24,987 nt of DNA from CAYWGR01 sp964458015 (GTDB taxonomy: Bacteria; Planctomycetota; Planctomycetia; Pirellulales; Thermoguttaceae), in assembly GCA_964458015.1 (NCBI GenBank), contig CAYWGR010000076.1:1-24987 (forward strand), given 5' to 3'. How positions within the stretch are numbered: the stretch's first letter is position 1; each line of letters opens with the position of its first letter. A model generated the notes under the pieces. That model was not told the origin of the DNA. It did not search any database and saw nothing but the letters and a program-made list of their open reading frames with translations. A program made the translations under genes and the position numbers. Below, piece after piece: positions 14,113 through 22,084 of the stretch.

Positions 14113-14319
14113 CCCCGCAAGCCGCCCCATTGCGGGGGCCAAGAGAACTGCAAAGCCCTTTTTGCCACGGAGAACCGTCATCCTGAGCGAAGCGCCGTCA
14201 TCCTGAGCGAAGCGAAGGATCTCGTTAGCGTATTGGGACTTGGTTAGGTTCACGAAGATTCTTCGCTGCGCTCAGAATGACTGCTTTTGGCGACTTTGTG
14301 GTTCTCCCCATTGCGGGGG
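14113..14319. repeat. Dispersed palindromic repeat cluster upstream of purC
   Basis: The 405-bp gap 14045-14449 contains no gene. CCCCGCAA (14113-14120) and TTGCGGGG (14130-14137) form a hairpin, and its right half ccccattgcggggg (14125-14138) recurs at 14306-14319. Between them a 20-bp unit, ccgtcatcctgagcgaagcg, is repeated exactly in tandem (14175-14194 and 14195-14214). An imperfect inverted partner follows at 14254-14281 (gattcttcgctgcgctcaga type). This family of gtcatcctgagcgaag palindromes is widespread in bacterial intergenic DNA. Confidence 0.75.
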
Positions 14320-14449
14320 ATCGGCAATGTTTGGGGGCTTACCGCCTCCTTTGTTTTGCACCCGCTATTCAAGCTGCTTCCTTCTAGGTATATTCAGCAA
14401 CGGAACTATTCTTACAATTTTCTCACGATCCCTTAGCCTATAGCCACTT

Positions 14450-15331
14450 ATGACGACCGTTGTACGAGAAACTTCGTTGCCGGGACTGCCCGTGCGGCGC
14501 GGAAAAGTGCGCGACATCTACGATCTGGGCGACACCGTCTTGCTGGTGAGCACCGATCGGATCAGCGCTTTCGATTGGGTATTGCCCTCTGCCATCCCCG
14601 ACAAGGGGAGGGTATTGAACCAGATTGCCGCCTTTTGGTTTGGACTTTTGAACGAGCCGAACCATCTGATTACCACGGATGTCGATAAAATGAACCTTCC
14701 GGCGGGGGTGGATCGTCACCTCCTGGCCGGCCGTTCCACCCTGGGCCGCAAATCCGAAGTCGTTCCGATCGAATGCGTGGTGCGCGGATACCTCGCCGGT
14801 TCCGGCTGGAAAGAATACCAAAAAAACGGCACCGTCTGCGGCATCTCGTTGCCGGCCGGTTTGACCGAAAGCAGCCGGCTGCCCGAACCTATTTTTACGC
14901 CCTCGACCAAAGCGGCCACGGGTCACGACGAAAACATCACGTTCGAGCAGATGTGCGAGATCGTCGGCCGCGACTTGAGCGAGGAATTGCGGCGTCGCTC
15001 CTTGCGGATTTTTGCGCGAGGGTCGGAATACGCCCGTCAACGTGGAATACTCATCGCCGACACGAAGTTCGAGTTCGGCCGCGTCGGGGAAGAACTTCTG
15101 TTGATTGATGAAGTGTTGACGCCCGACAGCTCTCGATTTTGGCCGGCCGACCGATACGAACCGGGACGCGGCCAGCCTTCGTTTGACAAACAATTCGTGC
15201 GCGATTGGCTCTCATCAACCGATTGGGATAAGAACAGCCCTCCGCCGTCCTTGCCCGACGACGTAGTGGCGAAAACCAGACAGACATACATCGAAGCTTA
15301 CGAGCGATTAACCGACCGCGTATTCGGTTAA
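14450..15331 (+). CDS. purC: Phosphoribosylaminoimidazole-succinocarboxamide synthase (SAICAR synthetase)
   Basis: ATP-dependent ligation of aspartate to CAIR in de novo purine synthesis. 293 residues, the longer bacterial/eukaryote-like form. RGKVRDIYDLGD (about 17-28) forms the ATP loop. STDRISAFD, VVPIECVVRGYLAGSGWKEY, TPSTKAATGHDENI and LIADTKFEFG are all family signatures. DEVLTPDSSRFWP and the C-terminal SFDKQFVRDWL close the fold. ATG 14450 gives the expected start; no Shine-Dalgarno is visible. It stands alone between the repeat cluster at 14113-14319 and a related hairpin at 15371-15408, and no other pur gene is nearby. Confidence 0.97.
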   Translation: MTTVVRETSLPGLPVRRGKVRDIYDLGDTVLLVSTDRISAFDWVLPSAIPDKGRVLNQIAAFWFGLLNEPNHLITTDVDKMNLPAGVDRHLLAGRSTLGRKSEVVPIECVVRGYLAGSGWKEYQKNGTVCGISLPAGLTESSRLPEPIFTPSTKAATGHDENITFEQMCEIVGRDLSEELRRRSLRIFARGSEYARQRGILIADTKFEFGRVGEELLLIDEVLTPDSSRFWPADRYEPGRGQPSFDKQFVRDWLSSTDWDKNSPPPSLPDDVVAKTRQTYIEAYERLTDRVFG

Positions 15332-15370
15332 TGCGAAATTCACGGAAAGCGAGGTCAAATCGTCCGAATC

Positions 15371-15408
15371 GCAGCGAAGGATCTCGTGAGGCGCGAGATT
15401 CTTTGCTG
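15371..15408. repeat. Hairpin related to the upstream repeat family, after purC
   Basis: cagcgaaggatctcg (15372-15386) pairs with cgagattctttgctg (15394-15408); the two non-matching positions become G-U pairs in RNA on one strand. The core gcgaaggatct is shared with the repeat at 14208-14224. It lies between purC and the next gene and may act as a terminator, though no T-run follows. Confidence 0.55.
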
Positions 15409-15459
15409 TGCGGGGGAATGGCGTGTTATTGAGCGGTGGCTTTTTTCGAGGGTATCTTC

Positions 15460-16917
15460 ATGATCGATTTCCATAAGCGAGTTTTGTTCCTTGGCTACGG
15501 GGCCGTGGCGCAATGCGCGCTGCCGATCCTGTTGAAGCATTTTCGCGTTCCGCTTCAAAACATCACGGTCATGGATTTCGAGGACCGCTCGGATACCTTG
15601 AAACCCCTGCTTGCCCAAGGCGTTCGCTTCGTGCGTCAACGCATCATGCCCGACAACCTGGGGGCCGTGCTCGAATCCTACGTGGCCGATGGCGATTTGC
15701 TGATCGATCTGGCCTGGAACATCGACTGCTGCGAAATTCTCCAGTGGTGCCGCGACCATGGCGTTTTGTATCTGAACACATCCGTCGAAATATGGGATCC
15801 TTATACCGGCGCCACGACGCGGCATCCCACCGAGCGAACGCTCTACTGGCGCCACATGAACATTCGCCGCATGATGGCGGGCTGGCAAGGCCGCGGCCCC
15901 ACGGCCGTCATCGAACACGGCGCGAACCCCGGCCTGATTTCGCATTGGACCAAGCAAGGCCTGATCGACATTGCCGAAAAACTGCTCGACGATAAAAAGG
16001 TGCAAGACGCCGATGCCGATGAAATCCGCCAACTCGTCAAAGACAAGACGTTCAACCGCCTCGCCATGAAATTGGGCGTCAAGGTGATTCATGGAAGCGA
16101 GCGCGACACCCAGGTTACGAATCAGCCGAAACAAGTCGGCGAGTTCGTCAATACGTGGTGCATCGAGGGCTTCCGCGAGGAAGGCATTACCACGACCGAG
16201 ATGGGCTGGGGAACGCACGAAAAAGAATTGCCCCCCTTGAGCTATCAACATGCCGACGGTCCGCGCAACCAAATCTGCCTCGCCCGGATGGGCATGAACA
16301 CCTGGGTCGTCTCCTGGGTGCCTTACTACTGCATCCGCGGCATGATTATCCGTCACGGCGAAGCCTTCACCATCTCCGACCGCCTGACCGTTTGGGAAGA
16401 CGGCCGGCCAATCTATCGGCCCACGGTCCATTATGCCTATTGCCCTTGCGACGGCGCGCTGGTGTCGCTCGAGGAATTGCGAGGCCGCGATTACGAGTTG
16501 CAACCCAATCAGCGGATCATTCGCGACGAAATCACCGGCGGGGCCGATATCCTCGGCGCGCTGTTGATGGGCCATGCCTACAACTGCTGGTGGACGGGCA
16601 GCATTCTCAGCATCGAAGAATCGCGCCGCCTCGTGCCGCACCAAAACGCCACGACGATGCAGGTCGCGATTTCCGCGGTCGCGGCAGCCACCTGGATGGT
16701 CGAAAATCCGCGTTGCGGCGTTTGCGTGCCCGACGAACTGCCCCACGAGTACATTCTCGGCATCGCCCGACCGTATCTCGGCAAGTCGCTTTCGATTCCC
16801 TCCGACTGGACGCCGTTGAAGCATTACGTAAATCATTTTCACGGCTTCAACCGGCCCGACATCGACCCCAACGATCCCTGGCAGTTCAAAAACTTTTTAG
16901 TGACCGACGGCGATTAA
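15460..16917 (+). CDS. Homospermidine synthase
   Basis: NAD-dependent enzyme making sym-homospermidine from putrescine (two putrescines, or putrescine plus spermidine). 485 residues, matching the bacterial enzyme such as that of Blastochloris viridis (about 477). The N-terminal Rossmann motif LGYGAVAQCALPIL (10-23) belongs to the saccharopine dehydrogenase-like fold. Recognisable blocks are GANPGLISHWTKQGL, ERDTQ, FVNTWCIEGF, EMGWGTHE, YRPTVHYAYCPCDGA, LSIEESRRLVPHQNATTMQV, and DWTPL with DPNDPWQFKNFLV at the end. The longest frame starts at GTG 15436. ATG 15460 has GAGGG 7 nt upstream and was chosen. It has no operon partner. A 495-residue minus-strand frame opposite it is a shadow. Confidence 0.93.
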   Translation: MIDFHKRVLFLGYGAVAQCALPILLKHFRVPLQNITVMDFEDRSDTLKPLLAQGVRFVRQRIMPDNLGAVLESYVADGDLLIDLAWNIDCCEILQWCRDHGVLYLNTSVEIWDPYTGATTRHPTERTLYWRHMNIRRMMAGWQGRGPTAVIEHGANPGLISHWTKQGLIDIAEKLLDDKKVQDADADEIRQLVKDKTFNRLAMKLGVKVIHGSERDTQVTNQPKQVGEFVNTWCIEGFREEGITTTEMGWGTHEKELPPLSYQHADGPRNQICLARMGMNTWVVSWVPYYCIRGMIIRHGEAFTISDRLTVWEDGRPIYRPTVHYAYCPCDGALVSLEELRGRDYELQPNQRIIRDEITGGADILGALLMGHAYNCWWTGSILSIEESRRLVPHQNATTMQVAISAVAAATWMVENPRCGVCVPDELPHEYILGIARPYLGKSLSIPSDWTPLKHYVNHFHGFNRPDIDPNDPWQFKNFLVTDGD

Positions 16918-16972
16918 AGCGGCCGTATATCCATGCTCGCCAGCCCATCCTTGCGCACTCTGCATCCATTGG

Positions 16973-18235
16973 CTAAGAGAACGGGAATGGGCCGTTTACG
17001 TTCCGCAATTTCTCCGTATCCCAATACTTCGCCGCGATATAAAAAAGATAAAGCGGGATGCAGGGAAAGAGATAGTTGGCACCTTCCCAATGTGCGAAAC
17101 TCCAAGCGACCGTCCGCAACTCGCCGAACGCTATCAGCAATAGCGGAATGAAAAGGCACAGCCAGGTGCCGTGCAACCAACTTGAAACGCGACTGTCGGC
17201 TCCTCGATATGCGAAGATCAACGCAAAGGTCTCGGCCAAAAGGCCTAATCCGATCAGGTCGATGCCGATATTTTTTCCTCCTCGCGTAAAGAGGTGAAAA
17301 GGCTGATAAAGGTTGCTCGTGGCATAGAAGCCGGCATGCAGTCCCACGACCGTCAACATGCCCGCTCCGGCGATCAACAGCGACGTCGTTCGATTGTTTT
17401 TCCAGGCCAGCAGCGCCAAGAGCATGGGGAAGCCCGCGAACGGGAATCGCGATGTGGCGACCAATCCGGCAAGAACGCCCGTCAAGATGACCAACGGCCA
17501 ACTCGGTCTCGGAGTCCGACAGAGTTGCCAGGTTGCCAGAGTCAATATGGCAAAGGCAAATCCGACGGCCACTAAGTCTTGCCCCGTGGTGAGCAGTTCC
17601 CAAAATAGCAACGAACTGCTGAGCAAACACAAGGCAAAAGCCGCGGGCCGCGCGGAATGCATTGCCCACGAGAATGCGAATACGGCGAGCAAAATATAAA
17701 ACGGCGACAGCAGCCAATATAAAGTCGGATTGGCTAACGGCAGATTCAGGAGCACCCAGCCGGGTCCGCTGCTGATGGGGATTTTGGGCGGCACCATTTC
17801 GCCATACATCGAGCCCGACGTGCGGAACGAGCGTGCTGCTAGGATCATCGCGTCATCCGCGGTTGAACCGCCGCCTGCGCCGCGCCGCGCGTCGGCCAGT
17901 GGATAGATCACGCCGCTTGTCGCGGTCATGGCGATAAGTATTCCCAAGCAAAATGCTTTCGGTCTTCTGATCGGTGCAAGGCGGAAGAGCCGCTGCCCTT
18001 TGGCCAAACCAAGGATCGCCAAGTAGAACAAAAAACCGCCGCCCAACATAAGTAGCGAGATAAGCAGAGGCAATGGAAGATATTTGAACACCGCCCTTAA
18101 GGAACCGCCCAAAAGCATGGCGGTCAGGAGAAATGCCGTTAGGCTATCCTTCAACAACCCCGTGCTGATCGCCGGATGGGATATTGGCATCAATCCACAG
18201 CCTTGCTTTTCGTCGTCCTGATCCTTGAGGGGCAT
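16973..18235 (-). CDS. Uncharacterised polytopic membrane protein
   Basis: About 420 residues with roughly ten hydrophobic segments. After the third segment a loop carries STADDAMILAARSF and SGSMYGEMVPP, an acidic pair in an early loop such as many GT-C type polyprenyl-phosphate sugar transferases have. This is only a resemblance and no family is firmly recognised. The open frame begins with TTG 18256, four bases from the permease stop. ATG 18235 has GGAAGG touching it, and ATG 18190 is also possible, so the start is uncertain. It probably forms an operon with the upstream LptF/G-type permease, suggesting an envelope glycan or lipid role. It converges with homospermidine synthase. Confidence 0.65.
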   Translation of the reverse strand: MPLKDQDDEKQGCGLMPISHPAISTGLLKDSLTAFLLTAMLLGGSLRAVFKYLPLPLLISLLMLGGGFLFYLAILGLAKGQRLFRLAPIRRPKAFCLGILIAMTATSGVIYPLADARRGAGGGSTADDAMILAARSFRTSGSMYGEMVPPKIPISSGPGWVLLNLPLANPTLYWLLSPFYILLAVFAFSWAMHSARPAAFALCLLSSSLLFWELLTTGQDLVAVGFAFAILTLATWQLCRTPRPSWPLVILTGVLAGLVATSRFPFAGFPMLLALLAWKNNRTTSLLIAGAGMLTVVGLHAGFYATSNLYQPFHLFTRGGKNIGIDLIGLGLLAETFALIFAYRGADSRVSSWLHGTWLCLFIPLLLIAFGELRTVAWSFAHWEGANYLFPCIPLYLFYIAAKYWDTEKLRNVNGPFPFS

Positions 18236-18259
18236 CCTTCCAGGAAGATCATGCAAAAT

Positions 18260-19447
18260 CTAATGCCGAATGATTCGCCGGATCAAAAAGATCGCCGGAA
18301 TCGCAAGCACCACGTTGCCGGTCCAAAACGAGATGGGCGGCAACTTGCCGGAAGTCGATAAGTCTTCGCCAAGCATCAGAAGCGGATAATAAAGCGCCAA
18401 GATCGGCAGAAAACAAACGAAAAAGTTCGTCAGCACGTCGGCATGACGCCAGAGCATGGCCACGGGTATTCCGATTAAGGCGAAACAGAGACACGTGAAA
18501 CCGTTCGCCCAACGGCGGAACGGCTCGGTCTTCAGCCGAAGAATCAAGCGATTCATGTCGGCAATCTCATTCTTGGTTTGGTCGATCTCCACCGAGGATT
18601 CGGTTGCGCCGATCACCGTATAGGCCTCGTGAAAACCTTCGAGCTGCCGGAGATTCGTTTGCAACTGAACCATCTTCGCATCCAGCTCGGCTATGAGACC
18701 GCGAATTCTGCCCATCGAAACCCAATCGCGGTGGTATCGCGGAGGCTCGGGCACGACGATCGGAATGGCATATTTCTCCGTATTCGGGAACCTCACCCGC
18801 ATCCGTCCTTGAATATCAACTTCGCTCTGGCTGTATTCGATCCACAATTGTTTGTCCTTGGTATACAGCACGGCTTCGGCGGCCGTCAGGGTCATTGTCC
18901 GCCCGCCCTTGATGATGATTGTCGGCCGGATGAGCCTTGGCGGTCCGTCGGGTTTCAAAGGTGGAGCGACATTTTTCACGGTGATCGTGAATTGGTCGCT
19001 GTCGTACGAACGATTGCGCTGCAGCATCCCCAACGCAATATCCTCGATCGATTCGGCGATGAGCCGCTGGATCGTCGGTTTGCACCAAGTGGCGGCAATC
19101 TCATACATCCATACCGTTCCGAGACTGATGAAAGCGGCCAAAACAATCGCCGGCCAGATGACGGCCATCGGGCTGATGCCCAGTGATTTCAAGGCCACCA
19201 CCTCATTCGCGCCCGTCATGCGCCCAAAAACGCTGCTTACCGAAAACAACATGGCAGCCGGCAAGGTGATCCCGAGCATCTCGGGAAGCATGAAGGGCAT
19301 CGTCCGCATCATCACTAAAGCAGGCAGCCCTCGGCTGAAACCCTCCTTAACGCCCATCCCGAAAGTAACCACAAGCGTCAGCGCCACGAGTGCGGCCAGA
19401 AATAGCTTGAGCACCTCCCAGATGACATAGCGGGTAATGATATACAT
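18260..19447 (-). CDS. LptF/LptG-family (YjgP/YjgQ) permease
   Basis: Membrane subunit of the ABC machine that extracts lipopolysaccharide from the inner membrane and passes it to the periplasmic bridge. 395 residues from ATG 19447. The N-terminal IITRYVIWEVLKLFLAALVA helix and a second and third helix (EMLGITLPAAMLFSVSSVFGRM) match the family, with the conserved NEVVALKSLGISP segment. A periplasmic jellyroll-like region spans about 130-300, with a coiled-coil-like insertion (about 240-300, LIAELDAKMVQLQTNLRQLE). Three helices follow. The paired permease is not in this window. The first ATG lacks a Shine-Dalgarno, and the candidate -10 lies only 9 nt away, so the message may be leaderless. 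Whether it is LptF or LptG is undecided. Confidence 0.88.
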   Translation of the reverse strand: MYIITRYVIWEVLKLFLAALVALTLVVTFGMGVKEGFSRGLPALVMMRTMPFMLPEMLGITLPAAMLFSVSSVFGRMTGANEVVALKSLGISPMAVIWPAIVLAAFISLGTVWMYEIAATWCKPTIQRLIAESIEDIALGMLQRNRSYDSDQFTITVKNVAPPLKPDGPPRLIRPTIIIKGGRTMTLTAAEAVLYTKDKQLWIEYSQSEVDIQGRMRVRFPNTEKYAIPIVVPEPPRYHRDWVSMGRIRGLIAELDAKMVQLQTNLRQLEGFHEAYTVIGATESSVEIDQTKNEIADMNRLILRLKTEPFRRWANGFTCLCFALIGIPVAMLWRHADVLTNFFVCFLPILALYYPLLMLGEDLSTSGKLPPISFWTGNVVLAIPAIFLIRRIIRH

Positions 19448-19455
19448 GGAGGTGA

Positions 19456-19484
19456 ATTGTGGGGGTAGCAGCACGGCAGGTCAA
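19456..19484 (-). promoter_or_regulatory. Candidate promoter of the permease operon
   Basis: On the minus strand TTGACC (19484-19479) and CACAAT (19461-19456) are 17 bp apart. The predicted start falls next to ATG 19447, consistent with a leaderless transcript and the lack of a Shine-Dalgarno. Confidence 0.4.
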
Positions 19485-19619
19485 GTTCAGTTGTGCAAAT
19501 CAGAAGCCGTGGAAAGAGATCCGTGGATGTTCGTTTCACTCCCAGCCGCAATCGGCTCCTCTGTGCTTGCCTATATTGCCCACATCTCCCCGGTATTCAG
19601 TTTTTGGCCCTCATTGATC

Positions 19620-19648
19620 TTGACCCCATTCTACAGGGGTAGTATTCT
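19620..19648 (+). promoter_or_regulatory. Promoter of the glycosyltransferase gene with dyad in the spacer
   Basis: TTGACC (19620-19625), 17-bp spacer, TATTCT (19643-19648). ACCCC (19623-19627) and GGGGT (19636-19640) form a 5-bp dyad within the spacer and -35 edge. The rest of the 330-bp divergent gap 19448-19777 contains the permease promoter and nothing else I could identify. Leader length would be about 120 nt. Confidence 0.5.
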
Positions 19649-19777
19649 TTCAACACATTTGCCACTGGACCGGTGGCTGGATCGGGCTACAGATTTCCCA
19701 AGTTTTGTGCGGATGGACTCCTTGTAGATCTAACGGTTGGATTTGTTGTCAACGATAGTGCATCAATTGGTGAACGC

Positions 19778-21049
19778 ATGGATGCGTCTTGGATTACGGT
19801 CTATCTGATTCTTTCAGGGCTAGTGACGATCATGTCGCTGCTCCTTGCGTTGCTCACGTGGGAGCATCGTCGCTATGCGCGCAGTTGCATGCGCAACATA
19901 TCCCAACATCGGCCCACGGGCCGCGTGGCGCTGTTTGCTCCCTGCAAAGGCTTGGATTTGGATCTGGACTCCAATCTTCGGATGCTTTTGGAGCAAGATT
20001 ACGACGACTACGAAGTAACCTTCATTGTTGAAAATACCGACGACCCGGCATATCCGGCCATACGCCGAGCCATGGCCGAACATCCCAATACGCCGGCACA
20101 AGTTATCGTGGCGGGGCGAGCGACCGATAGCGGACAGAAGGTTCACAATTTGCGGGTGGCCACCGAGCATCTTTCACCCCGGATCAAATATCTGGCGTTT
20201 GCCGATTCCGATGCTCGGCCCCGGCCCGAGTGGCTTCGCGCGCTGATTTCGCGGCTCGACGACCCCGGCTTGGGCGCAGTGACGGGCTACCGTTGGTTCA
20301 CTCCCGCGCGTCCGACGGCCGCCAACGCCCTGGTCTACAGTATGAATTGCGACGTGATCACGCTTTTGACGCGCAGCAGCCACTACTTGATTTGGGGCGG
20401 TGCGTGGGCGATTCGCCGCGATGTATTTAATGACATCGGACTACGCGATGCCTGGAAAGGCACATTGAGCGACGATCTCGTGGCAAGCCGTTTGATGCGG
20501 AAATCGAAACTGGAAGTTCGCTTCGAGCCTGGCTGCGTCGTGGCCTCGCCGCTCGATGTTTCCTTGGGCGCGGCCCTTGCCTTCATTCGTCGCCAATATC
20601 TCGTGGCAAGATTCTACACGTTCGATTGGTGGCTCTTCTCACTGGTGGCCAAAACATTCTCGAACGCCGTGTGGCTGATAAACCTCGGCGTTTTGCTTTG
20701 CAGCTTGTTGACCGGTTCTCCCTCACCTTGGATTCCCTTGGTCGTCGCTTCGCTCCAGTATCTCGTAACCGTCTATCGCGGTTCGTTGCGGCAGGATCTG
20801 GTCAGAACGTATTTTCCAGGCTGGGAAAAAGCGTCTCGCCGGATTCGCGGCTTCGACATTTGGGCCAGTCCTTTGGTCGAGTTGGCCCACTGGCTTGGCG
20901 TGGCCAGTTCCGCGGTAGGGCGTTGCATCAACTGGCGCGGCATTCGCTACCACGTGCTTCCCGGCGGGCAAGTAAAAAAAATCATCCACAACGACCTTGT
21001 GGCGGATACGCCTCGCGAACCCATAAAATGTCTCGCGAAGACCGGCTGA
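19778..21049 (+). CDS. Membrane GT2/GT21-type glycosyltransferase (ceramide glucosyltransferase-like)
   Basis: 423 residues. An N-terminal membrane helix (about 5-27) is followed by a GT-A domain resembling the ceramide glucosyltransferase/HpnI group: APCKGLDLDLDSNLRMLLEQ (D1 region), ENTDDPAYP, FADSDARPRPEWL (D2), GGAWAIRRDVF, TLSDDLVASRLM (D3) and RRQYLVARFY in place of the (Q/R)xxRW motif. Two or three C-terminal hydrophobic segments complete the topology. It would transfer a sugar from a nucleotide sugar to a lipid such as a hopanoid or ceramide. No hpn gene is nearby, so the acceptor is unknown. The longest frame starts at 19673. ATG 19778 has GGTGA 4 nt upstream and begins right before the first helix. 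Confidence 0.85.
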   Translation: MDASWITVYLILSGLVTIMSLLLALLTWEHRRYARSCMRNISQHRPTGRVALFAPCKGLDLDLDSNLRMLLEQDYDDYEVTFIVENTDDPAYPAIRRAMAEHPNTPAQVIVAGRATDSGQKVHNLRVATEHLSPRIKYLAFADSDARPRPEWLRALISRLDDPGLGAVTGYRWFTPARPTAANALVYSMNCDVITLLTRSSHYLIWGGAWAIRRDVFNDIGLRDAWKGTLSDDLVASRLMRKSKLEVRFEPGCVVASPLDVSLGAALAFIRRQYLVARFYTFDWWLFSLVAKTFSNAVWLINLGVLLCSLLTGSPSPWIPLVVASLQYLVTVYRGSLRQDLVRTYFPGWEKASRRIRGFDIWASPLVELAHWLGVASSAVGRCINWRGIRYHVLPGGQVKKIIHNDLVADTPREPIKCLAKTG

Positions 21050-21080
21050 AACGCAATGGTCCCAATGCATCGCCGGTAAA

Positions 21081-21100
21081 ATGCCTTGTAGTCAAGGCAT
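21081..21100 (-). terminator. Perfect hairpin between convergent genes
   Basis: ATGCCTTG (21081-21088), loop TAGT, CAAGGCAT (21093-21100). The stem covers the stop codon of the AraC regulator. Reading the minus strand a short T-run (ATTTTA) follows, so it may stop araC transcription; on the plus strand it sits 32 bp after the glycosyltransferase stop. Confidence 0.55.
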
Positions 21101-21958
21101 GTCTCTTCCGTGCCGCCGGCGAAATTCGGCGGGCGACTCGCCCGTGGTTTTCTTGAACACCCGACTGAGATAAGCCCGATTCGGGAAGCCGGTTTTTTCG
21201 GCAATGGCATCGATCGTCGCATCGGTATGCAACAACCGATGAGCCGCCTCGCGCACGCGCACCTTGATGATGAACCGGCCGATGGTTTCGCCCCGGTATC
21301 TCTTGAAAGAGCGAGCCAACGATTCCGTGCATACGCCCGCATTCCGGGCAAGCCTGGGTATGAGAATCGGTGCGGCGTAATGTTCTTCTATGTAGCGGAC
21401 CGTTTGCTCAACGGCCGCCGGCACGCTGTCTTGCCATTGGATTTCCGGCCGGTGGAGTACCATGTGGAGCAATGCCATGCCGGTGTGAAAAATCCGGTCG
21501 CGGTTCTCCTTCTGCCGCTCTTTTGCGAACAGTTGCACGATGTCACCGATCAACGAACGCTCGGTTCGCGTGGGCGGCAGCAGAATCGGAATGCATTGAT
21601 CGGTTTTCAGCCGTCGCGCTGCATTGAACGCCAGCCATAACGTGGGAACCGGCGTATTGCCCCGACAATGAAAAAGCTGGCCGTCGGGAATCAAGACCAA
21701 ATGTTCCGGCGTCAGATCGACAACGCGGTCGGGGAATACGACCTGATGGCCTCGGCGCGCGTTGTAGTACAATCGCCAAAAAGGACTCAACACATTGGGA
21801 AAGTTCCACCAATCATTGTGCGGCAAGTAGCCGGTTTCGTACAACACGAGCCCCGCATGATCAAACGGCACGCCCAGGGGGAAATGCTCCACACCCACCC
21901 CGGAAAAAGGGCTGCCGTAAGCGCCGCGGTTGCGTTGAGGTAGTGCCGAATCGGACAT
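21092..21958 (-). CDS. AraC-family transcriptional regulator
   Basis: 288 residues from ATG 21958. The N-terminal roughly 170 residues form an AraC-type cupin-like sensor (LVLIPDGQLFHCRGNTPVPTLWLAF is typical of the pocket region). The C-terminal AraC/XylS domain has two helix-turn-helix units: IPRLARNAGVCTESLARSFK, and then ATIDAIAEKTGFPNRAYLSRVFKKTTGESPAEFRRRH, which is the family signature. Members usually activate sugar-use genes in response to a small ligand. It is divergent from the fucosidase at 22085 with a 126-bp gap, so the glycosidase pair is its likely target. The longest frame uses TTG 21988. No Shine-Dalgarno is clear for ATG 21958. Confidence 0.9.
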   Translation of the reverse strand: MSDSALPQRNRGAYGSPFSGVGVEHFPLGVPFDHAGLVLYETGYLPHNDWWNFPNVLSPFWRLYYNARRGHQVVFPDRVVDLTPEHLVLIPDGQLFHCRGNTPVPTLWLAFNAARRLKTDQCIPILLPPTRTERSLIGDIVQLFAKERQKENRDRIFHTGMALLHMVLHRPEIQWQDSVPAAVEQTVRYIEEHYAAPILIPRLARNAGVCTESLARSFKRYRGETIGRFIIKVRVREAAHRLLHTDATIDAIAEKTGFPNRAYLSRVFKKTTGESPAEFRRRHGRDMP

Positions 21959-22084
21959 ACGAAATACGCGAAGGGATATAGACTCCAATCACATGCCTGT
22001 TACAACTGATATAGTATCGGACACAACCCGAGACAAGTCAACTGTTTGGATTCCCTTCCCACCGACTCCAAGGAGTTCACCGCC
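21959..22084. promoter_or_regulatory. Divergent control region between araC and fucosidase
   Basis: Short gap with a TATAGT (22010-22015) that could serve as a plus-strand -10; no convincing -35 partner for either direction and no clear dyad. AraC-type direct half-sites cannot be assigned by eye. The only strong element is the AGGAG at about 22069-22073 before the fucosidase ATG. Confidence 0.3.

Noticed and set aside
14113..14319. CRISPR array
   Set aside because: Only two tandem copies without spacers plus an inverted partner; this is a palindromic repeat family and no cas gene is nearby.
15355..16842. 495-residue minus-strand open frame opposite homospermidine synthase
   Set aside because: Shadow of a strongly recognisable plus-strand gene; its protein has no family pattern and results from codon bias.
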